A stretch of 64,000 nucleotides of DNA from Candidatus Methylopumilus sp. (GCA_009693175.1 SHXT01000004.1:1-64000), one strand, 5' to 3'. Counted from the stretch's first letter, positions 49,844 through 58,699 are shown. The notes: generated by a model not told the origin, from the letters alone. Made by a program: numbers and translations.

Positions 49844-50683
49844 TTAACTCGTTTTTGCTTCAATTTCATAAGAACCGTGGCCGTTAAGGCCTAATTGATG
49901 GCTTAAGTACGGCATAATTTCTTCTAATTGTTCTTTTAGTTTCCATGGGGGATTGATGATAAAAAGATAGCTTCCATACATACCAACATCATCATTCTGC
50001 TTAGTGATAGAAAGGCTTACGTAAAGCCATTCTTTAACATTCAATTTTTGCAGTTGTTTTAGCATCGACAAAGGTTCGCTGCGATCAATCAAAGGGCACC
50101 AAATCATATAAATACCAGTTTCAAAACGTTTTAGACTGTCTTTTAAGGATTCCACTACTTTAAGGTAATCATTTTTGATTTCATAAGAGGGATCTGTTAG
50201 AACGAGCGCTCTTTTTGGAGGTGGCGGAATAAGTGCCTTTAATCCATTAAAACCATCTTCTCCATAGATTCTAGTATTTTGTTTTTGACCTAATACATGG
50301 AGGAGTGAAGTTAAGTCGGTTGGGTGTAATTCAAAGAGCCTTATTTTATCTTCATGAGACAAAATTTGGCTCGCGATCCAGGGGGAGCCAGGGTATTGTT
50401 TTAATTGATCATCACCATTTAAATGACGAATGATTTCAATATATTTTTCTATCGCGAATGGTTTCTTTTCGCTATTAAAGATCTTTCCAATACCATTAAG
50501 GTGTTCAGATGTTTTATTTGAGAAATCGCTTTCGAGAGAATACTTACCCGCACCTGCGTGTGTATCAATAAACCAATAAGGTTTATTTTTTTGTTTAAGG
50601 TAGTCCAAGATAAGCGTTAGAACGATGTGTTTTAAAACATCTGCATGATTGCCTGCGTGAAAGCCGTGTCGATAACTAAGCAT
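49844..50683 (-). CDS. rlmJ: 23S rRNA (adenine-2030-N6)-methyltransferase RlmJ
   Basis: SAM-dependent methyltransferase of 279 residues. The start MLSYRHGFHAGNHADVLKHIVL is the family hallmark. The motif YWFIDTHAGAGKY is the SAM site, and LTDPSYEIKNDY corresponds to the catalytic DPPYE motif with Pro to Ser change. It has its own promoter in the divergent gap to the UDG gene. Confidence 0.92.
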   Translation of the reverse strand: MLSYRHGFHAGNHADVLKHIVLTLILDYLKQKNKPYWFIDTHAGAGKYSLESDFSNKTSEHLNGIGKIFNSEKKPFAIEKYIEIIRHLNGDDQLKQYPGSPWIASQILSHEDKIRLFELHPTDLTSLLHVLGQKQNTRIYGEDGFNGLKALIPPPPKRALVLTDPSYEIKNDYLKVVESLKDSLKRFETGIYMIWCPLIDRSEPLSMLKQLQKLNVKEWLYVSLSITKQNDDVGMYGSYLFIINPPWKLKEQLEEIMPYLSHQLGLNGHGSYEIEAKTS

Positions 50684-50710
50684 GGATAGAGGCCATGATA
50701 AACATGGGCT

Positions 50711-50740
50711 ATTATAGAGTTTATAGATAAAATATGTGAA
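50711..50740 (-). promoter_or_regulatory. Promoter of rlmJ
   Basis: On the minus strand TTCACA (50740-50735) and TATAAT (50716-50711) are separated by 18 bases, five of six and six of six consensus positions. The expected start lies near 50704, 20 bases before the rlmJ ATG. On the opposite strand TAAAAT at 50728-50733 followed by CAGGAT (50745-50750) could serve the UDG gene. Confidence 0.55.
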
Positions 50741-50758
50741 TTCTCAGGATATAAAATA

Positions 50759-51391
50759 ATGACACAATATAAAGAAGACTGCAGAGAATGTTCCCGACTT
50801 GCTACATTTTTAGATCAAGTTAAGTTAGATCAGCCCGATTATTTTTGTAAGCCCGTACCATCCTTTGGCGACACATCGATTCGCTTATTAATTGTAGGTT
50901 TGGCGCCTGGCATGCATGGGGCGAATAGAACAGGCAGGCCATTTACTGGGGATTATGCAGGAATTCTTTTATATAAAGCCTTATTTCATTTTGGATTTTC
51001 AAATCAAAGAGAATCTATTTCATCTGATGATTCATTGCGCCTCATTAATTGTAGGATTACGAATGCAGTAAAATGCTTGCCCCCGCAAAACAAACCTGAA
51101 CCTAAAGAAATAAAACAATGTAATCATTATTTAAAGGTGGAACTAGAATCGCTTGAACCCAAAACATTTGTATTAGCTTTAGGTAGCATTGCGCATCAAT
51201 CTGTTTTAAGAGCTTTTCAATTAAAAAAATCTGATTACGTATTTTCACATGGCGCCCGCCATGATTTACCCAGTCAATTAGTTTTGTATGATAGTTATCA
51301 TTGCAGCCGATACAATACACAAACTAAAAGACTATCAGAGAAAATGTTTTTTAGTGTTTTTCAATCAATCAAAAAAGAAATGGAGAATTAA
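50759..51391 (+). CDS. Uracil-DNA glycosylase, family 5 (UDGb-like)
   Basis: A 210-residue base-excision enzyme with an iron-sulfur cluster. Cys8, Cys11, Cys106 and Cys121 fit the cluster ligands of family 4/5 UDGs. Motif 1 is GLAPGMHGANRTGRPFTGD (47-65), lacking the family 1 Asp, and motif 2 is YHCSRYNTQTKRL (about 185-197). Family 5 enzymes act on uracil, hypoxanthine and related bases. It is followed by a tautomerase gene (2 bases) and uvrC. Confidence 0.9.
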   Translation: MTQYKEDCRECSRLATFLDQVKLDQPDYFCKPVPSFGDTSIRLLIVGLAPGMHGANRTGRPFTGDYAGILLYKALFHFGFSNQRESISSDDSLRLINCRITNAVKCLPPQNKPEPKEIKQCNHYLKVELESLEPKTFVLALGSIAHQSVLRAFQLKKSDYVFSHGARHDLPSQLVLYDSYHCSRYNTQTKRLSEKMFFSVFQSIKKEMEN

Positions 51392-51393
51392 AT

Positions 51394-51573
51394 ATGCCTT
51401 ATATTAATATCAAATTAGCAGGGACTTTAAATCGCAATCAAAAAGAAACGATTGCAAAAGAAATTACCGAGCTCATGGAAAAAGTTGCTCACAAACCGGC
51501 ATCTTACACTTACATTGTATTTGATGAAGTCAAGTGTGAAGATTGGTCTGTAGGGGGAAGTTTGTTAGGTTAA
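51394..51573 (+). CDS. 4-oxalocrotonate tautomerase-like small protein
   Basis: A 59-residue protein starting MPYINIKLAGTLNRNQKETI, with the catalytic N-terminal Pro of the tautomerase superfamily (Pro2 after Met removal). The VFDEVKCEDWSVGGSL end matches 4-OT proteins. Small tautomerases are hexamers of this size. It is two bases after the UDG gene and four before uvrC, and no catabolic pathway genes are nearby. The physiological substrate is unknown. Confidence 0.88.
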   Translation: MPYINIKLAGTLNRNQKETIAKEITELMEKVAHKPASYTYIVFDEVKCEDWSVGGSLLG

Positions 51574-51577
51574 TTTA

Positions 51578-53374
51578 ATGGATGTAAAGTCCTTTTTAAA
51601 AACATTACCTAATTTACCTGGTGTATATCGCATGATAAACCAGGTCGGGGAAGTTATTTACGTAGGGAAAGCCAAAGATTTAAAAAAAAGGGTTTCATCT
51701 TACTTTGTTAAAACTATTGTAAGTCCTAGAACAAAAATGATGGTTGGTCACATTGATCATATCGAAATTACTGTCACTCATTCGGAAGCTGAGGCCTTGA
51801 TCTTAGAAAACAATATGATCAAGTCTCACATGCCTCGCTACAATGTTATTTTTAGAGATGACAAATCTTATCCTTACATTGTATTGACAGGCGAAAAATA
51901 TTCGCGTTTATCATTCCATCGTGGCGCACAAAAGAAAGGAAATCAATATTATGGGCCTTTTCCAAATGCAAACGCTGTAAGAGAAAGTATTCAGCTTTTA
52001 CAAAAGGTATTTAAATTACGAACATGTGAAAACTCAGTGTTTAGAAATAGATCAAGACCATGTCTTCAGTATCAAATTCATCGTTGCACTGCACCTTGTG
52101 TTGATCTTATTAATGAGGATGATTATAAAAGTGATATCAAGCATGCCTCGCTTTTTTTAGAAGGCAAAGATAGTGAGGTTATTAGTCAGCTTACAAATAA
52201 AATGAATGAAGCTTCCACTTCACATCAATACGAGTATGCTGCTTTATATCGTGATCGGATTCAAAGTTTAAGACAAGTTAGAACAAAGCAATTTGTAAGT
52301 GACTTTAGTGCGAGCGATGCTGACATTATTGCGTGCGTAGAAGAGAGTGGTGAGTACTGTCTTAATTTAGTGATGATTCGCTCAGGCAGACATTTGGGGG
52401 ATAAAAGTTTTTTCCCTAAAAATGCTGTTGATATTAAAACACATGAAGTGATTGAAACATTTGTTACTCAATATTATACAAATCAAACAATACCTAAATT
52501 AATTGTGACGCAAGACTATGTCGATCAGTCTCTTTTATCTCAATTTTTTGAATTAAATTATAAAGTGGAAGTAAAAATCATTAATAAGGCCATAGGTGAC
52601 AAACGCATATGGCTCACTATGGCTCAAAAAAATGCACAGATTGCACTTAAACAGAAGTTGATGCAATCGGAGAGCCAAGAAAACAGAGTAGAAGCGCTCA
52701 AAACTATTTTTAATTTGTCAGATTCATTTTCAAGAATTGAATGTTTTGATATTAGCCATACCATGGGGGAGGATACAGTTGCATCATGTGTAGTGTTTGA
52801 TAAGGGCAGTCTTCAAAATAAAGAATATAGGAGTTTTAATATTGAAGGCATTACACCCGGAGATGATTATGCTGCGATGCGCGAAGTATTGATACGTCGA
52901 TATAAAAAGCTTGCTACAGGCGAGGGTATTAAACCAGATCTTATTTTTATTGATGGTGGTAAAGGCCAGCTCAATATTGCTATTGAGGCCATTCATGAAT
53001 TGGGTTTAAGTGATATTTTGCTTGTAGGTATTGCCAAAGGCAAAGGAAGAAAATCAGGGCTAGAGCAACTTTTTGTAGAAAGAAAAACAGAGCCTATTAT
53101 TGTTAAAAAAGATAATATTGGATTTCATTTAATACAACAAATTAGAGATGAAGCGCATCGTTTTGCAATTTCTGGCCATAGAGCACGACGCGCTAAAAAA
53201 AGGATGACTTCATCTTTAGAAGATATTAAAGGTATTGGCGTGCAAAAAAGAAAAAATTTGTTGGTATATTTTGGCGGTATAGAGCGCATTAAAAATGCTA
53301 GTATTGAAGAAATTATCATGGTTGAAGGCATTGATAAAAAGTTAGCAGAAAAAATTTATGATTACTTTCATTAA
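51578..53374 (+). CDS. uvrC: Excinuclease ABC subunit C
   Basis: Nuclease that makes both incisions in nucleotide excision repair. The 598 residues have an N-terminal GIY-YIG domain (about 12-90, LPGVYRMINQVGEVIYVGKA), a UvrB-binding UVR motif (about 200-235), the RNase H-like C-terminal nuclease (IECFDISHTMGEDTVASCVVF, FIDGGKGQL) and a helix-hairpin-helix tail. It follows the UDG and tautomerase genes and precedes pgsA; uvrC-pgsA is a common order. Confidence 0.96.
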   Translation: MDVKSFLKTLPNLPGVYRMINQVGEVIYVGKAKDLKKRVSSYFVKTIVSPRTKMMVGHIDHIEITVTHSEAEALILENNMIKSHMPRYNVIFRDDKSYPYIVLTGEKYSRLSFHRGAQKKGNQYYGPFPNANAVRESIQLLQKVFKLRTCENSVFRNRSRPCLQYQIHRCTAPCVDLINEDDYKSDIKHASLFLEGKDSEVISQLTNKMNEASTSHQYEYAALYRDRIQSLRQVRTKQFVSDFSASDADIIACVEESGEYCLNLVMIRSGRHLGDKSFFPKNAVDIKTHEVIETFVTQYYTNQTIPKLIVTQDYVDQSLLSQFFELNYKVEVKIINKAIGDKRIWLTMAQKNAQIALKQKLMQSESQENRVEALKTIFNLSDSFSRIECFDISHTMGEDTVASCVVFDKGSLQNKEYRSFNIEGITPGDDYAAMREVLIRRYKKLATGEGIKPDLIFIDGGKGQLNIAIEAIHELGLSDILLVGIAKGKGRKSGLEQLFVERKTEPIIVKKDNIGFHLIQQIRDEAHRFAISGHRARRAKKRMTSSLEDIKGIGVQKRKNLLVYFGGIERIKNASIEEIIMVEGIDKKLAEKIYDYFH

Positions 53375-53386
53375 ATAATAATATAT

Positions 53387-53965
53387 ATGAAAATTAATGT
53401 TCCTAACGCACTGACTTTTTTTAGAATTGTTTTAATTCCTTGCTTCGTAGGCGTTTATTATTTACCACACACCTTAGTGAATCAAACTTTAATGAACTGG
53501 ATAGGTGCTGGAATTTTTTTGTTTGCTGCGATTACAGACTGGCTTGATGGATTTTTTGCGCGCTATTTAAATCAAACATCAAAATTTGGTGCTTTTTTTG
53601 ATCCTGTTGCGGACAAGCTTATGGTGGTTGCGGCCCTACTTGTTCTTTTAGAGCTTGATCGGGTAAATGCAATCATTTCATTAATTATTATTGGCCGAGA
53701 GCTTTCAATTAGTTTCTTACGTGAATGGATGGCAACAATTGGTAAGCCAGGTCGTATGGCAGTAATGTTTATTGGAAAACTTAAGACAACGCTTCAAATG
53801 ATCGCTATTTTGATGCTTCTTTACTATGACAATATATGGTTTGTAAATGTGAGATGGCTAGGTAATCTGCTGATTAATGTGGCTGCACTGCTCACTGTTA
53901 TTTCAATGGCTTACTACATCCGCATAGCTTGGCCTGCCTTGAGAAAGAGTATAAAAATAAGGTAA
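53387..53965 (+). CDS. pgsA: CDP-diacylglycerol-glycerol-3-phosphate 3-phosphatidyltransferase
   Basis: Integral membrane enzyme of phosphatidylglycerol synthesis. The 192 residues begin MKINVPNALTFFRI, and the CDP-alcohol motif is DWLDGFFARYLNQTSKFGAFFDPVADK (about 48-74), containing DG-x2-AR-x8-G-x3-D-x3-D. Five to six transmembrane segments are visible. Downstream, tRNA genes follow with their own promoter. Confidence 0.95.
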   Translation: MKINVPNALTFFRIVLIPCFVGVYYLPHTLVNQTLMNWIGAGIFLFAAITDWLDGFFARYLNQTSKFGAFFDPVADKLMVVAALLVLLELDRVNAIISLIIIGRELSISFLREWMATIGKPGRMAVMFIGKLKTTLQMIAILMLLYYDNIWFVNVRWLGNLLINVAALLTVISMAYYIRIAWPALRKSIKIR

Positions 53966-53991
53966 ACCCATGGATATAGCGAGACTTTAAA

Positions 53992-54019
53992 TTGACACTA
54001 GCTTAAAAAACGCTAAAAT
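53992..54019 (+). promoter_or_regulatory. Promoter of the tRNA-Gly gene
   Basis: TTGACA (53992-53997) and TAAAAT (54014-54019) are separated by 16 bases, matching a sigma-70 promoter with a perfect -35 box. The start would be near 54026, about eight bases before the tRNA-Gly gene. Confidence 0.75.
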
Positions 54020-54033
54020 ACTCGCTTCTTTAC

Positions 54034-54109
54034 GCGGGAATAGCTCAGTTGGTAGAGCGCAACCTTGCCAAGGTTGAGGTCGCGAGTTCGAGACTCGTTT
54101 CCCGCTCCA
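54034..54109 (+). tRNA. tRNA-Gly (GCC)
   Basis: The 76 bases, CCA included, fold into a cloverleaf with a seven-pair acceptor stem GCGGGAA/TTCCCGC. The anticodon loop TTGCCAA gives anticodon GCC. The first pair of the T stem is G-T. A consensus promoter lies just upstream and a terminator begins 11 bases downstream. Confidence 0.96.
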
Positions 54110-54120
54110 AATAAAAATCG

Positions 54121-54143
54121 GGGAAGCATTGTCTTCCCTTTTT
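54121..54143 (+). terminator. Terminator-like hairpin between tRNA-Gly and tRNA-Cys
   Basis: GGGAAG (54121-54126) and CTTCCC (54133-54138) pair around CATTGT and are followed by TTTTTAATTTT. This looks like a Rho-independent terminator for the tRNA-Gly message. The two tRNA genes that follow would then need read-through or their own promoters; no strong one is visible for tRNA-Cys. Confidence 0.65.
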
Positions 54144-54163
54144 AATTTTGGAGTTATTGATGT

Positions 54164-54237
54164 GGCGCGATAGCAAAATGGTTATGCAGCGGCCTGCAAA
54201 GCCGTAGACGCCAGTTCGATTCTGGCTCGCGCCTCCA
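54164..54237 (+). tRNA. tRNA-Cys (GCA)
   Basis: The 74 bases include CCA. The acceptor stem is GGCGCGA/TCGCGCC, the anticodon loop CTGCAAA gives GCA, and the T loop is TTCGATT. The D arm is compact (GCAAAATGGTTATGC), as usual for tRNA-Cys. The terminator-like hairpin is 20 bases upstream. Confidence 0.95.
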
Positions 54238-54305
54238 CTTATTAGAGCTTAGGCATTTTTAAGAATAATTAATGATAAAATTCGGTCTTAGTTTTATTTC
54301 AGAAG

Positions 54306-54392
54306 GCCCAGGTGGTGAAATTGGTAGACACAAGAGACTTAAAATCTCTCGATCGCAAGGTCGTGCCGGTTCGATTCCGGCCCCGGGCACCA
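54306..54392 (+). tRNA. tRNA-Leu (TAA)
   Basis: The 87 bases include CCA and a long variable arm (class II). The acceptor stem is GCCCAGG/CCCGGGC with one A-C mismatch between 54310 and 54384. The anticodon loop CTTAAAA gives TAA. T stem GCCGG/CCGGC pairs fully. The mismatch is the only irregularity. Confidence 0.95.
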
Positions 54393-54402
54393 TATTTTAT
54401 TA

Positions 54403-55338
54403 TTGCTTCGTAGTTTGAATACCACACTCCTTTGTAAGATTAATCCGCAATTTAATTATCCAATTCTTGATCGATTTATGACGATTGGACGTGTCAAATA
54501 CTTTCAGCTTTCTTATGATGAATTTGTATGTAATTTATTCGGTATTAAGCCAAATCCAGATTACCCACTAGCCTCTCTTCACTACAAAAACAACCATCAG
54601 TTTTATTATCTTTATGCAGATCCTGTTTATTTAAGTTTGCAAAGAGATACATTTTTTTTAGAAAAAAAATTAACACATGATTTCAATAGAAATGAAATTA
54701 AAGATTTATGTGATGGATTAAATGAGATGTTTCAAACTAAAAACAACAGGTTTATATCTAGCGATGAAGGCCAATTATTGTATGAGCTTAAAAAAGAACC
54801 TCAAATCAAAACAACGCTTATTGAACATATAAAGCCTCAGTCTATAGATCTGTTTATGCCTCGAGGCGATGAAGCTATGAAATGGCATGCATTTATGAAT
54901 GAAATTCAAATGTTTCTTTTCGAGCATGCAATTAATAAAATTAGAATTAATCGAGGCAATCTTCCTGTAAATAGTATTTGGTTTTCTGGGGGAGGTATCT
55001 TGCCTAAAATAATTGAATATTCATACACATCAATTTTTTCTAATTCAAACTTAGTTAAAAAAATTGTATCTCTTGATTCAAAGGGTAAAGTTCAAGATGT
55101 TGACGATATGAATCAAGAAAATTTAAGCAATCATAACTTGATCGTTCTTGATGAAAAAGGTCAGATTGATTCTATTTTAGAGCTTATATGGTATAAGTTT
55201 AGACATAAAAAAATAGATCAATTAAGTATTTATTTAAGTTATCAAGATCAAATTTTACAAATTGATAATACTTTTATCAATTTATTTAAAATATGGAAAA
55301 AAGCTGACACTTTAAAAAAATATTTCAATGCTTATTAA
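54403..55338 (+). CDS. RpfE-like conserved protein (COG4255 type), upstream of recJ
   Basis: The 311 residues belong to a beta/gammaproteobacterial family often found before recJ and annotated as RpfE-type regulatory protein or, wrongly, phosphoglycerate mutase. Landmarks are LYADPVYLSLQRDTFFL (about 70-86), the MPRGDEAMKWHAFMNEIQM block (about 153-171) and NRGNLPVNSIWFSGGGILP (about 184-202). No signal peptide or membrane segment is seen. The frame opens with TTG at 54403; another TTG is at 54415, so the exact start is uncertain. The biochemical function is unknown. It overlaps recJ by 11 bases. Confidence 0.75.
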   Translation: MLRSLNTTLLCKINPQFNYPILDRFMTIGRVKYFQLSYDEFVCNLFGIKPNPDYPLASLHYKNNHQFYYLYADPVYLSLQRDTFFLEKKLTHDFNRNEIKDLCDGLNEMFQTKNNRFISSDEGQLLYELKKEPQIKTTLIEHIKPQSIDLFMPRGDEAMKWHAFMNEIQMFLFEHAINKIRINRGNLPVNSIWFSGGGILPKIIEYSYTSIFSNSNLVKKIVSLDSKGKVQDVDDMNQENLSNHNLIVLDEKGQIDSILELIWYKFRHKKIDQLSIYLSYQDQILQIDNTFINLFKIWKKADTLKKYFNAY

Positions 55339-57010
55339 ATCAAAAAAAATTGACAATACCGCTGCCGAAGCTCTTGTAAATTCAGGACTCAATCCTTACT
55401 TAGCTAAATTTTATGCAGCACGAGGTATTAAACATATTGATGATGCAACACTTTCGATCGATAAAATTATTCCACCAAGCACATTAAAAAATAATGGATT
55501 GATGGCATCTATTCTTGCAGACGCCATTACACAAAGATATAAAATTTTAATTATTGGTGATTACGACACAGATGGCGCTACTTCAACAGCTGTTGCGGTT
55601 AGGGCGCTTAGAATGATGGGCGCTGATGTAGATTATTTAGTCCCTAATCGTTTTGAGTTTGGTTATGGATTAACACCTGAAATTGTAGATTTAGCAAAAC
55701 AAAAAAATCCTAAAATTATTATTACGGTAGATAACGGCATTGCAAGTGTTGAGGGTGTTAATCAAGCTAATAAATATGGAATCGATGTATTAATTACCGA
55801 CCACCATTTACCTGGCGATCAATTACCACTTGCCAAATGTATCGTAAATCCAAATCAGCACGGCTGTGATTTTCCAAGTAAGTATTTGTGCGGTGTTGGT
55901 GTTATTTTTTATGTAATGTTGGCGCTTCGCGCGGAGCTGAGAAAGCGTGAACATTTTTCAGAAGATGCAGAGCCAAATTTAATGCAATTAATTGATCTTG
56001 TAGCTTTGGGAACTGTTGCAGATCTCGTACCTTTAGATCGTAATAATCGTATCTTGGTTGAATATGGTATTCGTAAAATTAGAACAGGCCAATCTAATCC
56101 TGGTATCCGAGCGTTGATGGCGATGACTAAAAAAAATTCATCGCAATTTCAAACATCTGATTTAGCTTTTAGCATTGCGCCTAGACTTAATGCTGCGGGA
56201 AGGCTTGATGATATGGCATTAGGAATTCAATGTCTTTTATCTGACAATTATGATGAGGCACGTTTTATTGCGTCCTCTCTTGAGATGCTCAATCTTAAAA
56301 GAAGATCTATAGAATCAGAAATGAAAGATGGCGCCTCAATTCAATTGCATGACATTAATTGTGAAGCTCAATTTAGTATTGCTCTTTATTACCCTACTTG
56401 GCATCAAGGCGTAATTGGCATTATTGCTTCTCGCATTAAAGATAAATATCATCGCCCCGTGATTATTTTTGCAAAATCTGACGAAGGTATATTGAAAGGA
56501 TCAGGCAGATCTATTCAATCCCTTCATTTGAGAGATGTGTTAGATCTTATTTCTAAAAAAGAGCCAAATATTTTAATTACATTCGGTGGTCATGCTATGG
56601 CTGCTGGACTTAGCATTAAAGAAAAAGATTTTGATTTGTTTGTACGTTTGTTTGAAGAAACTGTTCAAGGCTTAATTACTTCAAATGACCTTGAATTAAC
56701 CATTGAGGTAGATGATGCTCTCAATTTCTCAGAAGTAACTTATGAGGATGTACAACATATTAACGCGCAAGTTTGGGGGCAAGGTTTTCCACTCCCTATT
56801 TTTGAAGGCGAATTTGAAGTAGTAGATCAAAAAATTCTTGCAGATAAGCATTTAAAATTAAATCTTTTATTACAAAATAAAGTATTTGAAGCAATTTATT
56901 TCAATCATAGCGAACACCTTCCCCGTAAGATAAAAGCTATCTATCAAGTTGATTCTAATGAATTTAATGGCAATAAGAAAATTCAACTTCAACTTAAGAT
57001 GCTCTTATAA
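55328..57010 (+). CDS. recJ: Single-stranded-DNA-specific exonuclease RecJ
   Basis: DHH-family 5'-3' exonuclease for recombination and mismatch repair. The 560 residues have motif GDYDTDGATSTAVAVRAL (about 77-94), ITDHHLPGDQLP with the DHH triad (about 156-167), the DLVALGTVADLVPL segment and a DHHA1 domain with GGHAMAAGLSI. Length fits RecJ. It is coupled to the upstream RpfE-like gene. Confidence 0.95.
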   Translation: MLIKSKKIDNTAAEALVNSGLNPYLAKFYAARGIKHIDDATLSIDKIIPPSTLKNNGLMASILADAITQRYKILIIGDYDTDGATSTAVAVRALRMMGADVDYLVPNRFEFGYGLTPEIVDLAKQKNPKIIITVDNGIASVEGVNQANKYGIDVLITDHHLPGDQLPLAKCIVNPNQHGCDFPSKYLCGVGVIFYVMLALRAELRKREHFSEDAEPNLMQLIDLVALGTVADLVPLDRNNRILVEYGIRKIRTGQSNPGIRALMAMTKKNSSQFQTSDLAFSIAPRLNAAGRLDDMALGIQCLLSDNYDEARFIASSLEMLNLKRRSIESEMKDGASIQLHDINCEAQFSIALYYPTWHQGVIGIIASRIKDKYHRPVIIFAKSDEGILKGSGRSIQSLHLRDVLDLISKKEPNILITFGGHAMAAGLSIKEKDFDLFVRLFEETVQGLITSNDLELTIEVDDALNFSEVTYEDVQHINAQVWGQGFPLPIFEGEFEVVDQKILADKHLKLNLLLQNKVFEAIYFNHSEHLPRKIKAIYQVDSNEFNGNKKIQLQLKMLL

Positions 57011-57024
57011 ATCTAGCCTTTAAA

Positions 57025-57053
57025 TTGCCCATCTGGCTCCAACAAAGTAAAAT
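57025..57053 (+). promoter_or_regulatory. Promoter of tpiA-secG
   Basis: TTGCCC (57025-57030) and TAAAAT (57048-57053) are 17 bases apart. The expected start is near 57060, and a GAGAG ribosome binding site precedes the tpiA ATG at 57078. The unit may run through secG and tRNA-Leu into the nuo genes. Confidence 0.6.
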
Positions 57054-57077
57054 TCAACAAACTATTTAGAGAGTGTC

Positions 57078-57830
57078 ATGAAACGTAAAATCGTTGTAGG
57101 TAATTGGAAAATGAATGGTTCTTTAGCGTTTAATGAAGCGCTACTTAAAGCTTTAGTTGAAAAAATACCTAAAGCACTATCTTTGGATATTATTGTGTGT
57201 TCGCCATACCCCTATTTATTTCAAGTTCAATCATTCTTAAAAAAATCTCCTATTCGCTGGGGCGCTCAAAATGTTGCCAAATTTGAATCAGGTGCTTTTA
57301 CCGGAGAAGTCAGCGTTTCTATGTTGAAAGAATTTGGTTCAAGTTATGTCATTATTGGGCATTCAGAGCGAAGTACAGCCTATTGTGAATCTGATGAAAA
57401 TATCGCGACTAAATTTATGATGGTTAAAAAAGCAGCTATGACACCTATTCTTTGTGTAGGTGAAACCTTGATTGAACGAGAAGCCGGCATTATGGAAAAG
57501 GTAATATCTAAGCAGTTGGATACCATTATCAAAATGTATGGCGAAGAGATTTTTGACCAAACAGTGATCGCTTATGAGCCTATATGGGCCATTGGGAGCG
57601 ATATGGCTGCATCGCCAGAGCAAGCGCAAGCCATGCATCACTTTATCCGTGAAAAATTATCTTTACATACGAATGTTTCGAAGAGTCTTAAAATCATCTA
57701 TGGAGGGAGCGTAAACCCTCAAAATGCGTTACAATTATTCTCTATGCCTGACGTAGACGGCGGTCTTTTAGGAAGAGCTTCTTTAAATGCCAGTGATTTT
57801 CAGTCTATATGTCATTCGGCTGAAATATAA
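57078..57830 (+). CDS. tpiA: Triosephosphate isomerase
   Basis: Interconverts dihydroxyacetone phosphate and glyceraldehyde 3-phosphate. The 250 residues start [16 protein letters not shown] with the catalytic Lys; GHSERSTAY holds the catalytic His, and AYEPIWAIG the catalytic Glu. [13 protein letters not shown] is the phosphate loop. The following secG starts 19 bases on, a conserved proteobacterial order. Confidence 0.97.
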   Translation: MKRKIVVGNWKMNGSLAFNEALLKALVEKIPKALSLDIIVCSPYPYLFQVQSFLKKSPIRWGAQNVAKFESGAFTGEVSVSMLKEFGSSYVIIGHSERSTAYCESDENIATKFMMVKKAAMTPILCVGETLIEREAGIMEKVISKQLDTIIKMYGEEIFDQTVIAYEPIWAIGSDMAASPEQAQAMHHFIREKLSLHTNVSKSLKIIYGGSVNPQNALQLFSMPDVDGGLLGRASLNASDFQSICHSAEI

Positions 57831-57848
57831 ATCAAAGAAAATAGGATT

Positions 57849-58199
57849 ATGGAAAATTTAATAACGATTATTCATGTGATTGCATGCCTATCTATGATCG
57901 GCTTGATACTTATACAACACGGCAAAGGTGCTGATATGGGGGCTGCTTTTGGAAGCGGTTCATCAGGTAGTTTATTTGGTGTGAGTGGCTCATCTAATTT
58001 TTTAAGCAGAACTACAGCTATATTTGTTTTGATATTTTTTCTAACTAGCATTTCATTAGCATTTTTAGCGGTTCAAAAAACAGGTAGCGGAATTGTGGTA
58101 AAGGCAATTGAGGCATCAGAAGCGCAGAAACCTGTTGAAACCAAAAGTAGCGAAACAGAGTCAAAATCATCAAGCGGTGCTCAGAATATCCCAAAATAG
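57849..58199 (+). CDS. secG: Preprotein translocase subunit SecG
   Basis: Small inner-membrane partner of SecYE. The 116 residues have two transmembrane segments (about 3-21 and 55-77) joined by GADMGAAFGSGSSGSLFGVSGSSNFL, typical of SecG. A low-complexity Ser/Glu/Lys tail (about 85-116) follows. It lies between tpiA and a tRNA-Leu gene. Confidence 0.95.
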   Translation: MENLITIIHVIACLSMIGLILIQHGKGADMGAAFGSGSSGSLFGVSGSSNFLSRTTAIFVLIFFLTSISLAFLAVQKTGSGIVVKAIEASEAQKPVETKSSETESKSSSGAQNIPK

Positions 58200-58217
58200 A
58201 GACTGTGAATCTATAAA

Positions 58218-58302
58218 GCCGTCGTGGTGGAATTGGTAGACACGCTATCTTGAGGGGGTAGTGATGAAAGTCGTGAGAGTTCGAGTCTCTCCGACGGCAC
58301 CA
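58218..58302 (+). tRNA. tRNA-Leu (GAG)
   Basis: The 85 bases include CCA and a long variable arm. The acceptor stem GCCGTCG/CGACGGC is fully paired, the anticodon stem CTATC/GGTAG surrounds the loop TTGAGGG, giving GAG, and the T stem is GAGAG/CTCTC. It lies between secG and nuoA and is probably processed from the same transcript. Confidence 0.95.
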
Positions 58303-58339
58303 AATTAACAAGCCAAGAAGTATTTTTTAAGGAATCGTT

Positions 58340-58696
58340 GTGCTGGAAAATTATTTTCCAATTTTATTGTTCATATGTGTAGGACTTGCGGTTGGTGCAG
58401 GGCCTCTTATCATCGGCAGCATTCTCTCACCAAATAAACCTGATAGCGAAAAAAACTCCCCTTACGAATGTGGATTTGAAGCATTCGAAGACGCACGTAT
58501 GAAGTTTGATGTGCGATATTATCTTGTAGCAATTCTCTTTATTTTGTTTGATCTTGAAATTACTTTTCTTTTTCCCTGGGCGGTAGTGATTCAAAAAATA
58601 GGCATGTTTGGATTCGTTGCCATGATGATTTTTTTAACTATTTTAATCGTCGGATTTATTTACGAATGGATGAAGGGTGCCCTTGATTGGGAATAA
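58340..58696 (+). CDS. nuoA: NADH-quinone oxidoreductase subunit A
   Basis: Membrane-arm subunit at the quinone-side junction of complex I. The 118 residues have three transmembrane segments (about 5-27, 62-82, 88-110) and the motif [32 protein letters not shown]. The start is GTG at 58340, supported by AAGGA six bases upstream. It is the first of seven consecutive nuo genes. Confidence 0.95.
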   Translation: MLENYFPILLFICVGLAVGAGPLIIGSILSPNKPDSEKNSPYECGFEAFEDARMKFDVRYYLVAILFILFDLEITFLFPWAVVIQKIGMFGFVAMMIFLTILIVGFIYEWMKGALDWE

Positions 58697-58699
58697 CCA

